Shown piece by piece: positions 33,485 to 42,526 of a stretch of 59,956 bases of DNA (position 1 is its first letter; the number at the start of each line of letters is the position of its first letter). The notes under the pieces are model-generated. The model saw nothing but the letters and a program-made list of their open reading frames with translations, had not been told where the DNA came from and searched no databases. This DNA comes from Egicoccus sp035462025 (lineage in GTDB: Bacteria; Actinomycetota; Nitriliruptoria; Nitriliruptorales; Nitriliruptoraceae). The position numbers and the translations under genes are program-made. The stretch covers positions 1 to 59,956 of the forward strand of contig DATHUR010000049.1 in the NCBI GenBank assembly GCA_035462025.1, read 5' to 3'.

Positions 33485-35143
33485 GTGGAAGAGACGACCA
33501 CTAGGCAGGTGCTCGACGACCGCTACGTGCTGCTCGACCAACTCGGTTCGGGCGGTGCGGGCGCCGTCTGGCGTGCCCACGACCAGGTCCTCGACCGCAC
33601 GGTGGCGGTCAAACTGCTGCACCAGGACCTCGCGCGTGACGACGAGACCGCGGCCCGGTTCCGCGCCGAGGGCGCTGCGGCGGCCAAGCTCACCCATCCG
33701 CACGCGGTGATCGTCTACGACATCGGCCACGTCGACGGCTGCGATTACCTCGTCATGGAACTGGTCGAGGGCGGGACGCTCGGGGACGTGCTCGACCAGG
33801 GGCCGTTGCCGGCCGGGGTGGCCGCGGCGCTCGGCGCGCAGATCGGCCGGGCCCTCGGGACCGCCCACGGGCGCGGCCTCGTGCACCGCGACGTGAAGCC
33901 GGCCAACGTGCTCGTCACCCGCGACGGTGTCGCGAAGGTGGCCGACTTCGGGATCGCCCGGGCGCTGGGTGAGGCGACCACGCGACTGACGACCCCCGGC
34001 CACGTCATCGGGACGGCGCGCTACCTGGCGCCCGAACAGCTGCGTGACCAGCAGGTCGACGGCCGGGCCGACGTCTATGCGCTCGGGCTGATGCTGCACC
34101 AGGCGGTGACGGGCGCGCTGCCGTTCGGCGAGGGCACCGCCGCCGAGGTCGCCGCGCGCCGCCTGGTCGCCGACGGGCTTCCCCGGCCCTCCAGCCTGGT
34201 GTCCGGCGTGCCGGCTCCGCTCGACGACATCATCGCCCGTGCCACCGCGATCGACCCCGACGCGCGGTTCGCCGACGGGGCAGCGCTGGCGGCCGCGCTC
34301 GCGCCCTTCGCCGCGCCGCAGGCGGCGACCGAACTGGCCGCGCGGATCCGCAGGATCCAGCGCGACCCGGTCCACGCGACCGCCCCCATCACGCCACCCA
34401 CCGCACGCCCCGTCGCGTCGTCCGCGGCCCCGGCGCCCGGTCCTCGGTCGTCGGTGGACGAGCCGACGGTGCGCTCGCTGGACGCGACCCCGCGCAGCGG
34501 CGAGGGGCCACAGCCGGCCCCCGAGTCGGACGAGCACGCGCGCCGGCCGCTGCTGCCGTGGGCAGCCGCACTGCTCGTCCTGATCCTGGGCCTGTGGTTC
34601 GTGTGGCCCGACGGCCTCGGCGACGGTGAGCGGTCGGGCGACGAGCCGACCGACGAACAGGCCGACGGCGACTCGACCGGGGCCGCGGCCGGTTCGGTCG
34701 AGATCGCGGGGGCCGGCGACCACGACCCGTTCGGCGACGGCAGCGAGAACGGCGACGCGGCGGGCAATGCCGTCGACGGCGATCCCGCGACCGTCTGGCA
34801 GACCGAGGGCTACGACGATCCCCTGGACGCGCTCGGCAAGGACGGTGTCGGCCTGTGGGTCGAACTCGCCGAGCCGGCCGCCTTCGACCTGCTGACCGTC
34901 ACCTCGGCCCACCCGGGATACCGGATGGAGGTCTACGTCGGCGATGGCCGGCCCGACGGCGGGCAGGCGCCCGGTGACTGGGGCCGCGAGGTCGGCGCGG
35001 TGGTCGCCGAGGAGCAGACCGTCGAGATCGACCTGGCCGACGACACCGAGGGTGCGGTCGTGCTGCTGTGGTTCACCGATCTGGGTCCGGACGGCGGAAG
35101 GTTCCGTGGCAGCGTCGCCGACCTGGTCGTCCACCCGTCGTAG
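33485..35143 (+). CDS. Membrane Ser/Thr protein kinase with discoidin-like external domain
   Basis: 552 residues. Kinase domain (about 14-275): Gly-rich loop GSGGAGAVW, Lys about 43, HRDVKPANV (Asp about 136), DFG (about 154), and APEQLRDQQVDGRADVYALG. A Pro/Ala-rich juxtamembrane stretch (about 300-350), one membrane helix (about 356-375), an acidic linker, then an external beta-sandwich (about 400-552) with the AVDGDPATVWQTEGY and GLWVELAEPAAFDLLTV motifs, resembling F5/8 type C (discoidin) folds. There are no PASTA repeats. The external domain may bind a carbohydrate or lipid to control the kinase. GTG start. Confidence 0.92.
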   Translation: MEETTTRQVLDDRYVLLDQLGSGGAGAVWRAHDQVLDRTVAVKLLHQDLARDDETAARFRAEGAAAAKLTHPHAVIVYDIGHVDGCDYLVMELVEGGTLGDVLDQGPLPAGVAAALGAQIGRALGTAHGRGLVHRDVKPANVLVTRDGVAKVADFGIARALGEATTRLTTPGHVIGTARYLAPEQLRDQQVDGRADVYALGLMLHQAVTGALPFGEGTAAEVAARRLVADGLPRPSSLVSGVPAPLDDIIARATAIDPDARFADGAALAAALAPFAAPQAATELAARIRRIQRDPVHATAPITPPTARPVASSAAPAPGPRSSVDEPTVRSLDATPRSGEGPQPAPESDEHARRPLLPWAAALLVLILGLWFVWPDGLGDGERSGDEPTDEQADGDSTGAAAGSVEIAGAGDHDPFGDGSENGDAAGNAVDGDPATVWQTEGYDDPLDALGKDGVGLWVELAEPAAFDLLTVTSAHPGYRMEVYVGDGRPDGGQAPGDWGREVGAVVAEEQTVEIDLADDTEGAVVLLWFTDLGPDGGRFRGSVADLVVHPS

Positions 35144-35205
35144 CTGCGCTGACTCACCGCCTAGGATGGTGGCCGAATGGCCCCGAGGCGAGGATCGCCA
35201 CCTTC

Positions 35206-35538
35206 GTGACCACGACCATGCCCCCTGACATGCCAGGCTCGCGCCGTGTCGTGCCCGACCACCTCGACGACCGCCAGCGGGCACTGCTGCGCTGGCTGCT
35301 CGAGGACCCCGACCACTGGGTGCGACGGACCAAGTGGGAACGGTTCATGGTGCAGTGCGACGAATCCGTCGCGGTGAAGACCGACGAACTCACCAACGAC
35401 CAGAAGGTCGCCGCGCTCGCCTGGCTGCGCCAGCAGCGCCACCGCCTCCACGCGGCGCTCGAGGGCGGAGGCCCCGCCCCCGAGGGATGGCTCGAGGCGT
35501 TTCCGCTCTACGAACGCCTCGGCGGCCACCGCCGCTGA
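35206..35538 (+). CDS. Uncharacterised small cytosolic protein
   Basis: 110 residues and no membrane segment. Helical, with a WLLEDPDHWVRRTKWERFM core and a KVAALAWLRQQRHRLHAAL helix; I do not recognise the family. The start is uncertain between GTG 35206 and ATG 35218; a TAGGAT hexamer at 35162-35167 may be the -10 box. Its last 31 bases overlap the convergent permease gene. Confidence 0.6.
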   Translation: MTTTMPPDMPGSRRVVPDHLDDRQRALLRWLLEDPDHWVRRTKWERFMVQCDESVAVKTDELTNDQKVAALAWLRQQRHRLHAALEGGGPAPEGWLEAFPLYERLGGHRR

Positions 35539-36677
35539 GCCCGCCCCAGGGCCACCACGGGGTGCGGGTCGGCGTCGAGCCGGCCACGCCGACCACCGAG
35601 CGGGTGCGGACCGCCGACCGCGGTCTGGTGCCGTAGCCGCAGTTCGTTGGTGACGGCGGACGCGGCCGCGGCGAGCGGGACCGCCAGGAACGCGCCGACG
35701 ACGCCGACCAGCACCGTGCCGGCGACCAGGACGGCGAGCACGACGATCGGGTGCAGCGGCACGGCGACGAGCCGCTGCATGATCAGCGGCTGCAGGACGT
35801 CGGACTCGACCTGCTGCACCACGACCACGATGGCGAGCACGATCAGCGCCGTGGTGGGCCCGCCGTCCGCGAGGGCGACGAGCACGGCGACCATGCCCGA
35901 CACGAACGCCCCGATGATCGGCACGAAAGCGCCGACGAAGACCAGGGCGGCCAGCGGCAGCACGAGCGGGACACCCACGATCGCGAGGCCGACACCGATG
36001 CCGACGGCATCGATCAGGGCCACCAGGGCGGTGCCCCGGATGTAGCCGCCGACGGCGTCCCACGCGCGCACGACCAGGCCCCGGACGAGGTCGCGGTGAC
36101 CAGTCGGCGAGCGGGCCACGATCCAGCCGTAGATCCGGTCGCCGTCCTTGACCAGGAAGAACAGCAGGATCAACGCCAGCACGGTCGCGGTGACGATCTC
36201 GATGGCGGTCGCCAGCGCACCGAGCGCGCTGAACGCCAGCGATCCCGACTGCTCCTCGAGGCGCGTCACGAACTGCTGGCCCAACTCCTGCACCTGCCGC
36301 TGATCGAACGCCAGCGGGCCGGTCTCGAGCCAGCGCAGCAGGTCCTCGAGCGCGACCGCCACGGTCGGCACCAGCCTCCCGCCCTGATCGGCCAGGGTCG
36401 GCACGAGCGCCACGATGCCCGCGACGACGACGGCGAAGCCACCGAAGACGACCAGGAACGCCGCGATCGCCGGCGGCCAGCCACGGCGCATCAGCCACCC
36501 CGCCACGGGGACCGCGAGCGTGGCCAGGAACAGGGCGACGACGAGCGGGACGGTGACCAGCGACAAGCGCGTCGCCACCCGGACCAGGACGGCGAGCGCG
36601 AGCGCGACCAGCAGCAGCCGCCACGACCACGCCGCTGCGGTCCTCAGCCACGAGGGGACGCGATCGTGCTCGTCCAT
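35508..36677 (-). CDS. AI-2E family transporter (YdiK/TqsA-like permease)
   Basis: 389 residues and eight membrane helices. The VTATVLALILLFFLVKDGDRIYGW segment, the LVLPLAALVFVGAFVPIIGAFVSG block and the VESDVLQPLIMQRLVAVPLHPIVVL block are typical. The family exports autoinducer-2 or other small solutes, or acts as an Na+/H+ antiporter. ATG 36677 has AGGTGA nine bases upstream and is preferred to GTG 36704. The C-terminal 45 residues are polar and Arg-rich and overlap the convergent small gene by 31 bases. Confidence 0.9.
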   Translation of the reverse strand: MDEHDRVPSWLRTAAAWSWRLLLVALALAVLVRVATRLSLVTVPLVVALFLATLAVPVAGWLMRRGWPPAIAAFLVVFGGFAVVVAGIVALVPTLADQGGRLVPTVAVALEDLLRWLETGPLAFDQRQVQELGQQFVTRLEEQSGSLAFSALGALATAIEIVTATVLALILLFFLVKDGDRIYGWIVARSPTGHRDLVRGLVVRAWDAVGGYIRGTALVALIDAVGIGVGLAIVGVPLVLPLAALVFVGAFVPIIGAFVSGMVAVLVALADGGPTTALIVLAIVVVVQQVESDVLQPLIMQRLVAVPLHPIVVLAVLVAGTVLVGVVGAFLAVPLAAAASAVTNELRLRHQTAVGGPHPLGGRRGRLDADPHPVVALGRAQRRWPPRRS

Positions 36678-36749
36678 CCGCGCCGTCACCTGCCTGCCTG
36701 CCACCCGCGGCCCGACTCTCGGGCGGATCGAGTCAAGCAGGTGGGTGGA

Positions 36750-37202
36750 TCATCCGACGGCGCGTCGGAACGAGGCCGACGTGAGCGAGATCTCGACACC
36801 GCGACCCTCGAGCGCGGCGCGCAGGTCGGCCGCGAACTGGTCGGCACCGTCCCCGTCGAGGTAGGCCATCGCCAGCGTGCCGAACTCGCGTCCGTCACGG
36901 AGTAGGAACCGCACGGCCGGCGTCCCGGCCTCGGTGCGTCCCGCCGCGTCGATGCGCTCCAGCGCGTCCAGCGGTAGGCGGTAGGTCCGCCAGAACGTGC
37001 GGACCCTGACCTGCTCGCGCCGTGCATCGATGCGCACGCCCGTACGCAGTGCCCGCAGCGCCCCCAGCAGGATGACCGCGGCCGCGGCCCGTCCCCCGGT
37101 ACCCGGCGACCCCGTCACCCCGGCGGCCACCATGCCCACGCCGATGCCGGCCAACAGCACCGGTACCAGCAGCAACGACCGGCCGATCCATGAACCTGTC
37201 AC
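36750..37202 (-). CDS. PH-like domain membrane protein
   Basis: 150 residues. Two hydrophobic helices (about 6-28 and 35-50), then a beta-rich domain (GVRIDARREQVRVRTFWRTYRLPLDALERID, VRFLLRDGREFGTLAMAYLDGD) that looks like the bacterial PH domain found in small membrane proteins. Function unknown. GTG 37202 follows a G-rich stretch that could bind the ribosome; ATG 37133 is an alternative. Confidence 0.68.
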   Translation of the reverse strand: MTGSWIGRSLLLVPVLLAGIGVGMVAAGVTGSPGTGGRAAAAVILLGALRALRTGVRIDARREQVRVRTFWRTYRLPLDALERIDAAGRTEAGTPAVRFLLRDGREFGTLAMAYLDGDGADQFAADLRAALEGRGVEISLTSASFRRAVG

Positions 37203-37308
37203 GCAGCACCCCCCGTGCCTTGCGGGGTCCAGCGTCGATGCGCAGAGCGCCGTCGTCAACGGTTGGGCACCGGCCGGCCGGACTCCTGCGCGCGCGGCGC
37301 GCAGCGGG

Positions 37309-38097
37309 TCACGGCCAGAGAGCAACCGCCAGTGGTGCCACCACCAACGCGGGCAGCAGGTTGGCGACCCGCACGGCGCGGACCTCGAGCAGACGCAGGC
37401 CGATGCCCACCACGAGGAAGCCGCCGACCGCACCGAGGGCGGCGATCATGGCGTCCGTGGCGAGGGGGCCCACCGCGGCGGCGGCCAGGCTCAGCCCGCC
37501 CTGGTAGAGCAGCAGCGGCAGCGCCGCGAACGCGACCCCCACGCCGAGCGCCGACGCGAACGCGAGCGCGGCGAATCCGTCCAGCACCGACTTGACCGCG
37601 AGCAGGTCGAGGCTGCCGGTCAGGCCGTCCTGCACCGCACCGAGCACCGCAAGCGGCCCGACGCACACCAGCAGCGTGGTGACCACGAATCCCTCGACGA
37701 AGCGGTGTCGTAGTCCCGATGGGTCCCCGGTCTCGGGCGCTTCGCGCCCTCGTTGCCCCCCATCGGTTGCGTGGAGGACGACCGCGTCGCGGCCGAGGAC
37801 CAGGTCGCGGAGGCGTTCGCCCACCCGGGTCAGCCGGGCCTCGATGTCGACGAGTTCGCCGAGGATGCCGCCCACCAGCAGCGAGCCGAGCACGACCAGG
37901 ACCGCGCCCCGCCCCAGCCGGTCGGCGAGTTCGGGGCCGAACGTGTCGAGCGCGTCGGTGATGCCCAGCACGATCACGAACAGGCCGAGCACGTCGGTGA
38001 CGGTGCCCCGGACACGGGCGGGCAGCCGGCCGCCGAGGGCGGTACCGGCCAGGGCGCCGACCACGATGGCGGCGACGTTGAGGAGGGTCCCGGTCAC
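37309..38097 (-). CDS. DUF554 family membrane protein
   Basis: 262 residues and seven or so hydrophobic helices. The MTGTLLNVAAIVVGALAGTALGGRLP start, the GLFVIVLGITDAL segment, the FVEGFVVTTLLVCVGPLAVLGAVQDGL segment and the YQGGLSL end are typical of DUF554 (YqgA-like). A transport-like role is assumed for the family but unproven. The GTG at 38097 lies nine bases after a TAGCGT box, so a leaderless mRNA is probable. Confidence 0.9.
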   Translation of the reverse strand: MTGTLLNVAAIVVGALAGTALGGRLPARVRGTVTDVLGLFVIVLGITDALDTFGPELADRLGRGAVLVVLGSLLVGGILGELVDIEARLTRVGERLRDLVLGRDAVVLHATDGGQRGREAPETGDPSGLRHRFVEGFVVTTLLVCVGPLAVLGAVQDGLTGSLDLLAVKSVLDGFAALAFASALGVGVAFAALPLLLYQGGLSLAAAAVGPLATDAMIAALGAVGGFLVVGIGLRLLEVRAVRVANLLPALVVAPLAVALWP

Positions 38098-38106
38098 GAA
38101 CGCCGG

Positions 38107-38112
38107 ACGCTA
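38107..38112 (-). promoter_or_regulatory. Candidate -10 box (TAGCGT), leaderless DUF554 gene
   Basis: TAGCGT on the minus strand, nine bases before the GTG at 38097. It lies in the 12-base gap after the S9 peptidase stop. Confidence 0.45.
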
Positions 38113-39933
38113 CCCGCTGGCGCGGCGGTCCCCGACCAGGTGCTCCACGAGGAAGTCACCGACGTCGCTCAGCGCCCGGATCTCGTTCTCACGGCGCGTG
38201 AAGCCGTGACCCTCGTCGTCGTAGACGTCGTATCGGACCTCGACGCCCCGGGCGCGGAGCCGCTCGACCATCTGGTCGCTCTCGGCCTTGACGACCCGCG
38301 GGTCCTTGGCGCCCTGGATCACGAACAGCGGCGCCACGATCGCGTCGGCGTACGTCAACGGCGAGCGCTCGGTGAGCATGTCGACGTCGTTCTCGGGGTC
38401 GCCGACCAGCGCCGCCATCAGCGGCCGCCACGTCGGCGGGACCGACCGGGCGAACGTGACCAGGTTCGACGGGCCGACGATCGAGACGCCGGCGGCCCAG
38501 TGCTCGGGCAGCCGCGACAGGCACGAGAGCGCGGCGAAGCCGCCGAACGAGCCACCGAAGACGGCAAGGCGGCCGGCGTCCACCCAGTCGAGGGAGCCGA
38601 GCCAGCGCGCGGCATGGTCGAGGTCGCCCAACTCGGCGCCGCCCCAGTCGCGGTGGATCAGCCGCTGGTAGGTGGCGCCGTAGCCGGTCGAGCCGCGCAC
38701 GTTGGGGGCCAGGATCCCGATGCCGTTGGCGAGCAGGTACTGGTACAGGCCCGCGTACGACCAGATCGGGCGCTCCTGGGCCTCGGGGCCGCCGTGGACG
38801 GAGACGACGACGGGGAACGGCCCGTCGCCCCGGGGCCGGTACAGCCACGCCGGGATGTCGCGACCGTCGTGAGTGGGATATGCGACCAGTTCGGGAGCGA
38901 CCGGGTCGAGATCGGCCAGTGCCTCCGGCCGGCTGTCGGTCAGGTGATCCACCCTTCCGGAACCGAGGTCGACGGCCATGACGTCGCTCGGCCGGGTCGC
39001 GGTGTTGACCAGCACGACCGCCGTGGCACCGTCGCGGGTCAGAGCCAGCGCGTCGATCTCGCCGCTCGGCAGGTCGACGACCTCGGCCGGGGATCCGTCG
39101 CGTCGCACGTGCAGGACCGAGCGGCCCGACTCGTTGACGCTGAAGACCACGACGTGTCCGTCGTCGGGCGCAGCGCCGGCGACGTGTTCGACGTCCCACT
39201 CGGGCTGCTCGACCGGCTCGGCAGGTGCCCCGCCGATCGGCTGCAGCGACAGGCCGGTGAACTCGCGACCGAGGTCGGTGCGCACGTACAGGGCTTCCGA
39301 GTCGGCCCGCCACGGGCCGGCGATGTGCTGCGCCTCGCCCTCGTGCGCGGTCAGGACGGTCAGCGCCAACGTGTCGGCGTGCAGGTCGACGACGGCGACG
39401 TCGCTGTCGGTGTTCGACCGGGCGGCGGTCACGCTGACCCAGCGTCCGTCCGGAGAGACGGCGGCCGGGAACAGCATCACGCCGGGTTCGGACTCGAGCC
39501 GGCGCACCTCGCCATCCCGCCGAACGAGCAGGTCCTGCACACCCGGTTCGCGGTCGTTGGCGGCGTAGACGAGCACCTCGCCGCGGGGGCCGAAGGGATC
39601 GTCGGCGAGCACGTGCTGGCGGTCGGCCGGCTCGGTCAGCAGCCGGGGGGCGCCACCGACCGCCTCCACCTCGAACAGCTGGTACTGCTCGTCGCCGTCG
39701 CGGTCGGCCATGAACACCAGCCGGTCGCCGTCGGGGTGCCACACCATCGCCCGCACCGCGAGGTCGGCGTCGTCGGTCAGCGCGCGCGGCTGCCCGCCGC
39801 CGACCGGCGCGACCCACAGGTGGTACTGACCGGCCCGGTTGCACGAGTAGGCGACCTGGGTCCCGTCGGGTGAGACCGCCACCACGGGCTGGAAGCGTTG
39901 CAGCGGGACGTAGTCGGTGAACGGTTGGCTCAT
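38110..39933 (-). CDS. S9 family serine peptidase (prolyl oligopeptidase-like)
   Basis: 607 residues. An N-terminal seven-bladed beta-propeller of WD/TolB-like repeats (about 10-345) and a C-terminal alpha/beta hydrolase domain (about 350-605). Catalytic triad: Ser in FGGSFGGFAAL (about 462), Asp in QGAKDPRV, and His in DEGHGF. It cleaves short peptides, acyl-aminoacyl peptides or related esters in the cytosol, as there is no signal peptide. Twenty bases follow the upstream aldo/keto reductase stop, so they may share a transcript. Confidence 0.94.
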   Translation of the reverse strand: MSQPFTDYVPLQRFQPVVAVSPDGTQVAYSCNRAGQYHLWVAPVGGGQPRALTDDADLAVRAMVWHPDGDRLVFMADRDGDEQYQLFEVEAVGGAPRLLTEPADRQHVLADDPFGPRGEVLVYAANDREPGVQDLLVRRDGEVRRLESEPGVMLFPAAVSPDGRWVSVTAARSNTDSDVAVVDLHADTLALTVLTAHEGEAQHIAGPWRADSEALYVRTDLGREFTGLSLQPIGGAPAEPVEQPEWDVEHVAGAAPDDGHVVVFSVNESGRSVLHVRRDGSPAEVVDLPSGEIDALALTRDGATAVVLVNTATRPSDVMAVDLGSGRVDHLTDSRPEALADLDPVAPELVAYPTHDGRDIPAWLYRPRGDGPFPVVVSVHGGPEAQERPIWSYAGLYQYLLANGIGILAPNVRGSTGYGATYQRLIHRDWGGAELGDLDHAARWLGSLDWVDAGRLAVFGGSFGGFAALSCLSRLPEHWAAGVSIVGPSNLVTFARSVPPTWRPLMAALVGDPENDVDMLTERSPLTYADAIVAPLFVIQGAKDPRVVKAESDQMVERLRARGVEVRYDVYDDEGHGFTRRENEIRALSDVGDFLVEHLVGDRRASG

Positions 39934-39953
39934 GGCGGGAGGCTCCTGGGTCG

Positions 39954-40832
39954 TCAGGCGGCGACGTCGTCGAGGCGGGCGAGTTGGTCGGCGTCGAGGT
40001 CCACGGTCGCGGCCGCGACGTTCTCCTCGAGGTGCTCGACCGACGACGTGCCGGGGATCGGGAGTTGCACCGGCGAGCTGCGCAGCAGCCAGGCCAGCGC
40101 GAGCTGCGACGGGGTGGCGCCGGTCTCCTCGGCGAGGTCACCGAGCGGGCCGCCGGGGCGGGCGAGGTCGCCGGTCGCGATCGGGAACCAGGGGATGAAG
40201 CCGATGCCGGCCTGCTCGCAGTGCTCGAGCACCTCCTGCGAGCCGCGCTCGAGCAGGTTGTAGCGGTTCTGCACGGTCGCGATCGGCACGACGGCCTGCG
40301 CCCGCTCGATCTCGCCCACGCCCACCTCGGACAGGCCGACGTGGCGGATCTTGCCCTCGTCGCGCAGGTCCGCCAGGACCCCGAACTGCTCCTCCTCGGG
40401 CACCGTGCGGTCGATGCGGTGCAGTTGGAACAACTCGATCCGTTCCACGCCGAGGCGCCGCAGGCTCATCTCGCAGGCGAAGCGCAGGTACTCGGGGCGG
40501 CCCAACGCATGCCAGGCGTCGGGCCCGGTGCGGACCAGGCCGGCCTTGGTCGCGACCACCACGGCGCCGTAGGGGTCGCTCCCGCCGGTGTGCAGGGCCT
40601 CGCGGATGAGATCCTCGGACACGAAGGGGCCGTAGCTGTCGGCGGTGTCGATGAAGTCGACCCCGAGTTCGACGGCGCGCCGCAGCACGCGTATCGCCTC
40701 GTCGCGATCAAGTGGCTCGCCCCAGATGCCGGGCCCGGTGATGCGCATGGCGCCGTAGCCGAGGCGATGGACGGGCAGGTCACCGCCGATGGCGAAGGTT
40801 CCGGAGGCGGTGGCGGGGGCGTCGGCGCTCAT
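39954..40832 (-). CDS. Aldo/keto reductase (oxidoreductase Tas/YajO-like)
   Basis: 292 residues. VHRLGYGAMRITGPGIWG start; catalytic Asp and Tyr in FIDTADSYGPFVSEDLI, Lys in VATKAGL, His in LFQLHRIDRTV; and a C-terminal PIPGTSSVEHLEENVAAA cofactor block. Acts on aldehydes and ketones with NADPH. ATG 40832 begins just before the conserved strand, although the ribosome site is weak. Second of three aldo/keto reductases in the window. Confidence 0.92.
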   Translation of the reverse strand: MSADAPATASGTFAIGGDLPVHRLGYGAMRITGPGIWGEPLDRDEAIRVLRRAVELGVDFIDTADSYGPFVSEDLIREALHTGGSDPYGAVVVATKAGLVRTGPDAWHALGRPEYLRFACEMSLRRLGVERIELFQLHRIDRTVPEEEQFGVLADLRDEGKIRHVGLSEVGVGEIERAQAVVPIATVQNRYNLLERGSQEVLEHCEQAGIGFIPWFPIATGDLARPGGPLGDLAEETGATPSQLALAWLLRSSPVQLPIPGTSSVEHLEENVAAATVDLDADQLARLDDVAA

Positions 40833-40905
40833 GGGGATCTTTCCGTTCGGCGGCAGCTCGGAGCGTGCATGGCGTCCGGGGGGCGTTCTACCAGCGTCGG
40901 GGTTC

Positions 40906-41733
40906 TCAGCCGTCGCCGTGGTGGCGTCGGTCGACCGCGAGCGCGTGGAAGGCGATGGCGCCCGCCGCGGCCACGTTGAGCGAGTCGACGCCATGGTGCA
41001 TCGCGATCCTCACGGCGTGGGACGCCCCGGCGATGGCCGCGGCGGACAGGCCAGGACCTTCGGCGCCGAGCAGCACGGCGACACGGTCGGCCGGCCGCGG
41101 CGTGGTCGCCAGGTCCGTCGCGTCCGCGCGCGGCGTCAGTGCCACCGTCGCGAACCCGTGCGTGTGCAGCCACGGCAGCGTCCGGCCGAGTTCGTGGACC
41201 CGCGCGAACGGCACGTGCAGGACGTGGCCCATCGAGACGCGTACGGATCGCCGGTACAGCGGGTCGGCGCACCCCGGCGCGAGCAGGACCGCGTCGACGC
41301 CGAGCCCCCGGGCCGAACGGAACAGGGTGCCCAGGTTCTCGTGGTCGTTGAGCCCTTCGAGCACCGCCACGGTCCTCGCCCCGTCGAGCACCGCGTCCGG
41401 TTCGGGGGCCGCGAGGCGGTCGCCGCAGCCGAGCACGCCCTGGTGGAGTTTGAACCGGACCAGCTCGTAGAGCAGGGCACGAGCCACGACGTACACGGGA
41501 ACGTGGTCCGGCAGACCGTCCAGGTCGTCGCGGACGGCCTCGAGGTGTTCCTCGGCGACCAGTACGGACCGGGTCGGGTAACGCGAGGTCAGCAGTTCGC
41601 GCACCACGTTCGGTCCCTCGGCGATGAACACGCCCAGTTCGTGCTCGTAGCGCTTGCGCAGGGCGGGATCGTTGAGCGCGGCGTAGTCCCCCAGCCGTGG
41701 GTCGGCCGGGTCGGTGATACGGACCTGGTTCAC
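40906..41733 (-). CDS. TrmH/SpoU family RNA 2'-O-ribose methyltransferase
   Basis: 275 residues. A substrate-binding N-terminal domain (YEHELGVFIAEGPNVVRELL) and a SPOUT domain with motif 1 LEGLNDHENLGTLFRSARGLGVDAVLL, motif 2 VLLGAEGPGLS and motif 3 AVRIAMHHGVDSLNVAAAGAIAFHA. It uses S-adenosylmethionine to methylate rRNA or tRNA ribose. The GTG overlaps the acyltransferase stop (GTGA), in an ilvE-plsC-trmH operon. Confidence 0.94.
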   Translation of the reverse strand: MNQVRITDPADPRLGDYAALNDPALRKRYEHELGVFIAEGPNVVRELLTSRYPTRSVLVAEEHLEAVRDDLDGLPDHVPVYVVARALLYELVRFKLHQGVLGCGDRLAAPEPDAVLDGARTVAVLEGLNDHENLGTLFRSARGLGVDAVLLAPGCADPLYRRSVRVSMGHVLHVPFARVHELGRTLPWLHTHGFATVALTPRADATDLATTPRPADRVAVLLGAEGPGLSAAAIAGASHAVRIAMHHGVDSLNVAAAGAIAFHALAVDRRHHGDG

Positions 41734-42509
41734 GACCCGCGGTGCTGTTCGCGCCGCTGCTCGCGTCGCCGGGCCGAGTCCGCCTTCGCGGCAGCCTCGG
41801 CCTCCTCGACGGTCGGGGCGGTGCCGCCGAGGTGGGCCGGCTGCCACCAGGTGTCCTCGGGACCCCTCGGCGACTGTGGGTAGCTGCGCTGCTGCTGGTC
41901 GACCATCTCCCGGATCGACGCCATCAGCCGTTCGTGCACCTCGAGCGGATCGCTGTCGGCGGTGTAGTCGATCGGGCTGCCGTACTGCACGGTGACGACC
42001 ACGCCACGGGTCGGGGTGGGCTTGCGACCCTTGGTGAAGATCCGTTGGGTCCCCCAGACGGCGGCGGGGATCAGCGGCACGCCGGCGTCCATCGCCATGC
42101 GCACGGCGCCGGGGCGGCCGGCCAGCGGCACGAACGACCGGCTGACGGTGCCCTCGGGGAACATGCCGACGAGGTCGCCGGCCTGCAGCGCCTCGGCCGC
42201 CTCGCGCAGGGCGGCCCGGGTGTTCCCGGCCCGGTCGACGGCGATATGGCCCATCGCCCGCATCAGCGGACCCGAGATCTTGTGGTCGAACACCTCGCGC
42301 TTGGCCATGAACCGCAGGCGGCGCTTGTCCTGGTTGAGTGCGCCGTAGCCGACGAAGACGAAGTCGAGGTAGCCGATGTGGTTGGCGGCGACGACGCCGC
42401 CACCGGTCGCGGGGATGTGCTCCCAGCCGGTGACCTTCACCTTCCAGTTGAAGACGCGGAACACCGTCAGGACGGCACCGATGACGATCGTGTAGGTGGG
42501 GTTGTTCAC
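41730..42509 (-). CDS. 1-acyl-sn-glycerol-3-phosphate acyltransferase-like (PlsC)
   Basis: 259 residues. The HX4D box in AANHIGYLDFVF, the GPLMRAMGHIAVDR segment, FPEGTVS and VPLIPAAVWG are the four acyltransferase motifs. Makes phosphatidic acid or acylates a related lipid at the membrane. GTG 42509 is chosen because AAGGG lies eight bases upstream; the alternative TTG 42530 overlaps the ilvE stop and has no site. The C-terminal tail is charged. Confidence 0.92.
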   Translation of the reverse strand: MNNPTYTIVIGAVLTVFRVFNWKVKVTGWEHIPATGGGVVAANHIGYLDFVFVGYGALNQDKRRLRFMAKREVFDHKISGPLMRAMGHIAVDRAGNTRAALREAAEALQAGDLVGMFPEGTVSRSFVPLAGRPGAVRMAMDAGVPLIPAAVWGTQRIFTKGRKPTPTRGVVVTVQYGSPIDYTADSDPLEVHERLMASIREMVDQQQRSYPQSPRGPEDTWWQPAHLGGTAPTVEEAEAAAKADSARRREQRREQHRGS

Positions 42510-42526
42510 CCGGCGTGCCCTTCGCT

